Notes under the pieces: generated by a model
Told to the model about the DNA's origin: nothing
Seen by the model: only the letters and a program-made list of their open reading frames with translations
Database searches by the model: none
Assembly (NCBI RefSeq): GCF_001570885.1
Contig: NZ_BCSN01000001.1
Span: 116,386 to 180,385 of the forward strand
DNA length: 64,000 nt
DNA from: Micrococcus lylae NBRC 15355
GTDB lineage: Bacteria > Actinomycetota > Actinomycetes > Actinomycetales > Micrococcaceae
Direction: 5' to 3'
Shown here: piece by piece, positions 63,451-64,000 of the stretch
Position numbering within the stretch: the first letter of the stretch is position 1
Layout: every line of letters starts with the position of its first letter
Program-made: the position numbers and the translations under genes

Positions 63451-64000
63451 GCTCAGACGAGCAGCAGGCCACGCCGACCACGTCCACCGGGGGTGCGGAC
63501 AACGAAGGGCGGACGGCCGTCGTCGTGCGTCCGATCACCGAGGCGGACTACGCCTGTGTGGCGGAGCTGACCGAGCAGGCCTACGTCCAGGGCGGGCACG
63601 TGAAGCCGGACGACGCCTACCTGCCCAAGCTCCGCGACGTGGCCACCCGCGCCGCCGAGGCCGAGGTGCTCGTGGCCGAGGTCCCCGTGGACGGCCGGCC
63701 CCGCGTGGCCGGCTCCGTGGTGCTCGCCCCGCACGGCCACCCCTGGGCCGAGGTCGCCTACGAGGACGAGTTCGAGTTCCGCATGCTCGCCGTGCACCCG
63801 GACCTGCACCGCCGCGGTGTGGCCCGAGCCCTGGTGGAGGCCGTGATCGAGCGGGCGAGGCAGACTGAGGGCGTGCGCGCCGTGGTGCTGTCCACGGTGC
63901 TCTCCATGCGTGGGGCACAGCGGCTCTACACCGCCTACGGATTCGAGCACGTGCCGAGCCGGGACTGGATGCTCTCCGAGGTCATCCCCGGGATCCCGCC
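63447..64000 (+). CDS. GNAT family N-acetyltransferase (3' end outside the window)
   Basis: 184 codons visible, no stop. VVRPITEADYACVAELTEQAY at the N-terminus, FRMLAVHPDLHRRGVARALV (acetyl-CoA pyrophosphate loop) and LYTAYGFEHVPSRDWML near the end define a GNAT domain. Acceptor unknown. Last gene of a chain of 4-bp overlaps from ligA onward. Confidence 0.85.
   Translation, partial: MSSDEQQATPTTSTGGADNEGRTAVVVRPITEADYACVAELTEQAYVQGGHVKPDDAYLPKLRDVATRAAEAEVLVAEVPVDGRPRVAGSVVLAPHGHPWAEVAYEDEFEFRMLAVHPDLHRRGVARALVEAVIERARQTEGVRAVVLSTVLSMRGAQRLYTAYGFEHVPSRDWMLSEVIPGIP

Overview
The window is a very GC-rich chromosomal segment with dense gene packing, many 4-bp start/stop overlaps and many GTG starts. 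Gene families (Pmt, Rpf-domain protein, AccD/AccE, LpdA quinone reductase, TgpA-type transglutaminase) and actinobacterial gene order point to a member of the Micrococcaceae, most likely Micrococcus or a close relative (inferred; no rRNA is present). I see 51 intact or nearly intact protein genes, two genes cut by the window edges, one pseudogene and one tRNA. I see no transposase, integrase, CRISPR array or replication origin.

Left third (1-28 kb). The backbone is the conserved actinobacterial order pmt/rsmI, tatD, rpf, ksgA, ispE, ABC-F, tRNA-Gln, glmU, prs, rplY, pth, mfd. Lineage-specific blocks sit between these genes: a succinate-semialdehyde dehydrogenase, a MoxR/DUF58/transglutaminase operon, a polyprenyl-phosphate sugar transferase, lepB, an HprK-like kinase with a PqqD-like C-terminus, a low-molecular-weight tyrosine phosphatase, a DUF2505 protein and a MauE-thioredoxin-like membrane protein. 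The Rpf-domain gene sits where rpfB normally sits but encodes a lipoprotein with an Ala/Glu/Lys coiled coil.

Middle (28-42 kb). A UDP-sugar dehydrogenase pseudogene and an acyltransferase are followed by nucleoside catabolism (purine nucleoside phosphorylase, phosphosugar mutase, deoC), the LpdA-type quinone reductase, an MHS-family transporter whose 5' end looks frameshifted at a homopolymer, the biotin carboxylase/BCCP subunit, maf and a DUF885 peptidase-like gene.

Right third (42-64 kb). A surface-polysaccharide cluster (flippase, two pyruvyl transferases, Wzy-like polymerase, nitroreductase-family protein, two glycosyltransferases, galE, nucleotidyltransferase-like protein, Wzz/BY-kinase, PqqD-like protein) lies between accD-accE and DUF885-maf-accBC. 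These acc genes are near neighbours in other actinobacteria, so the cluster looks like an insertion into the acc locus. Beyond accD come birA, a PH-domain/adenylate cyclase/PP2C group, ligA, an inositol-monophosphatase-family gene, a membrane-anchored glutaredoxin-like gene and a partial GNAT gene.

How the parts fit. The sugar transferase (14 kb), flippase, polymerase and BY-kinase (42-54 kb) and possibly the tyrosine phosphatase (22 kb) form a Wzx/Wzy pathway split over several loci. The HprK-like kinase, nucleotidyltransferase-like protein and PqqD-like protein together resemble the polysaccharide-associated 'HPr-rel-A' set, whose biochemistry is unknown to me. A repeated regulatory signature is a -10 hexamer 6-7 nt before the start codon, which implies leaderless mRNAs for eight genes.
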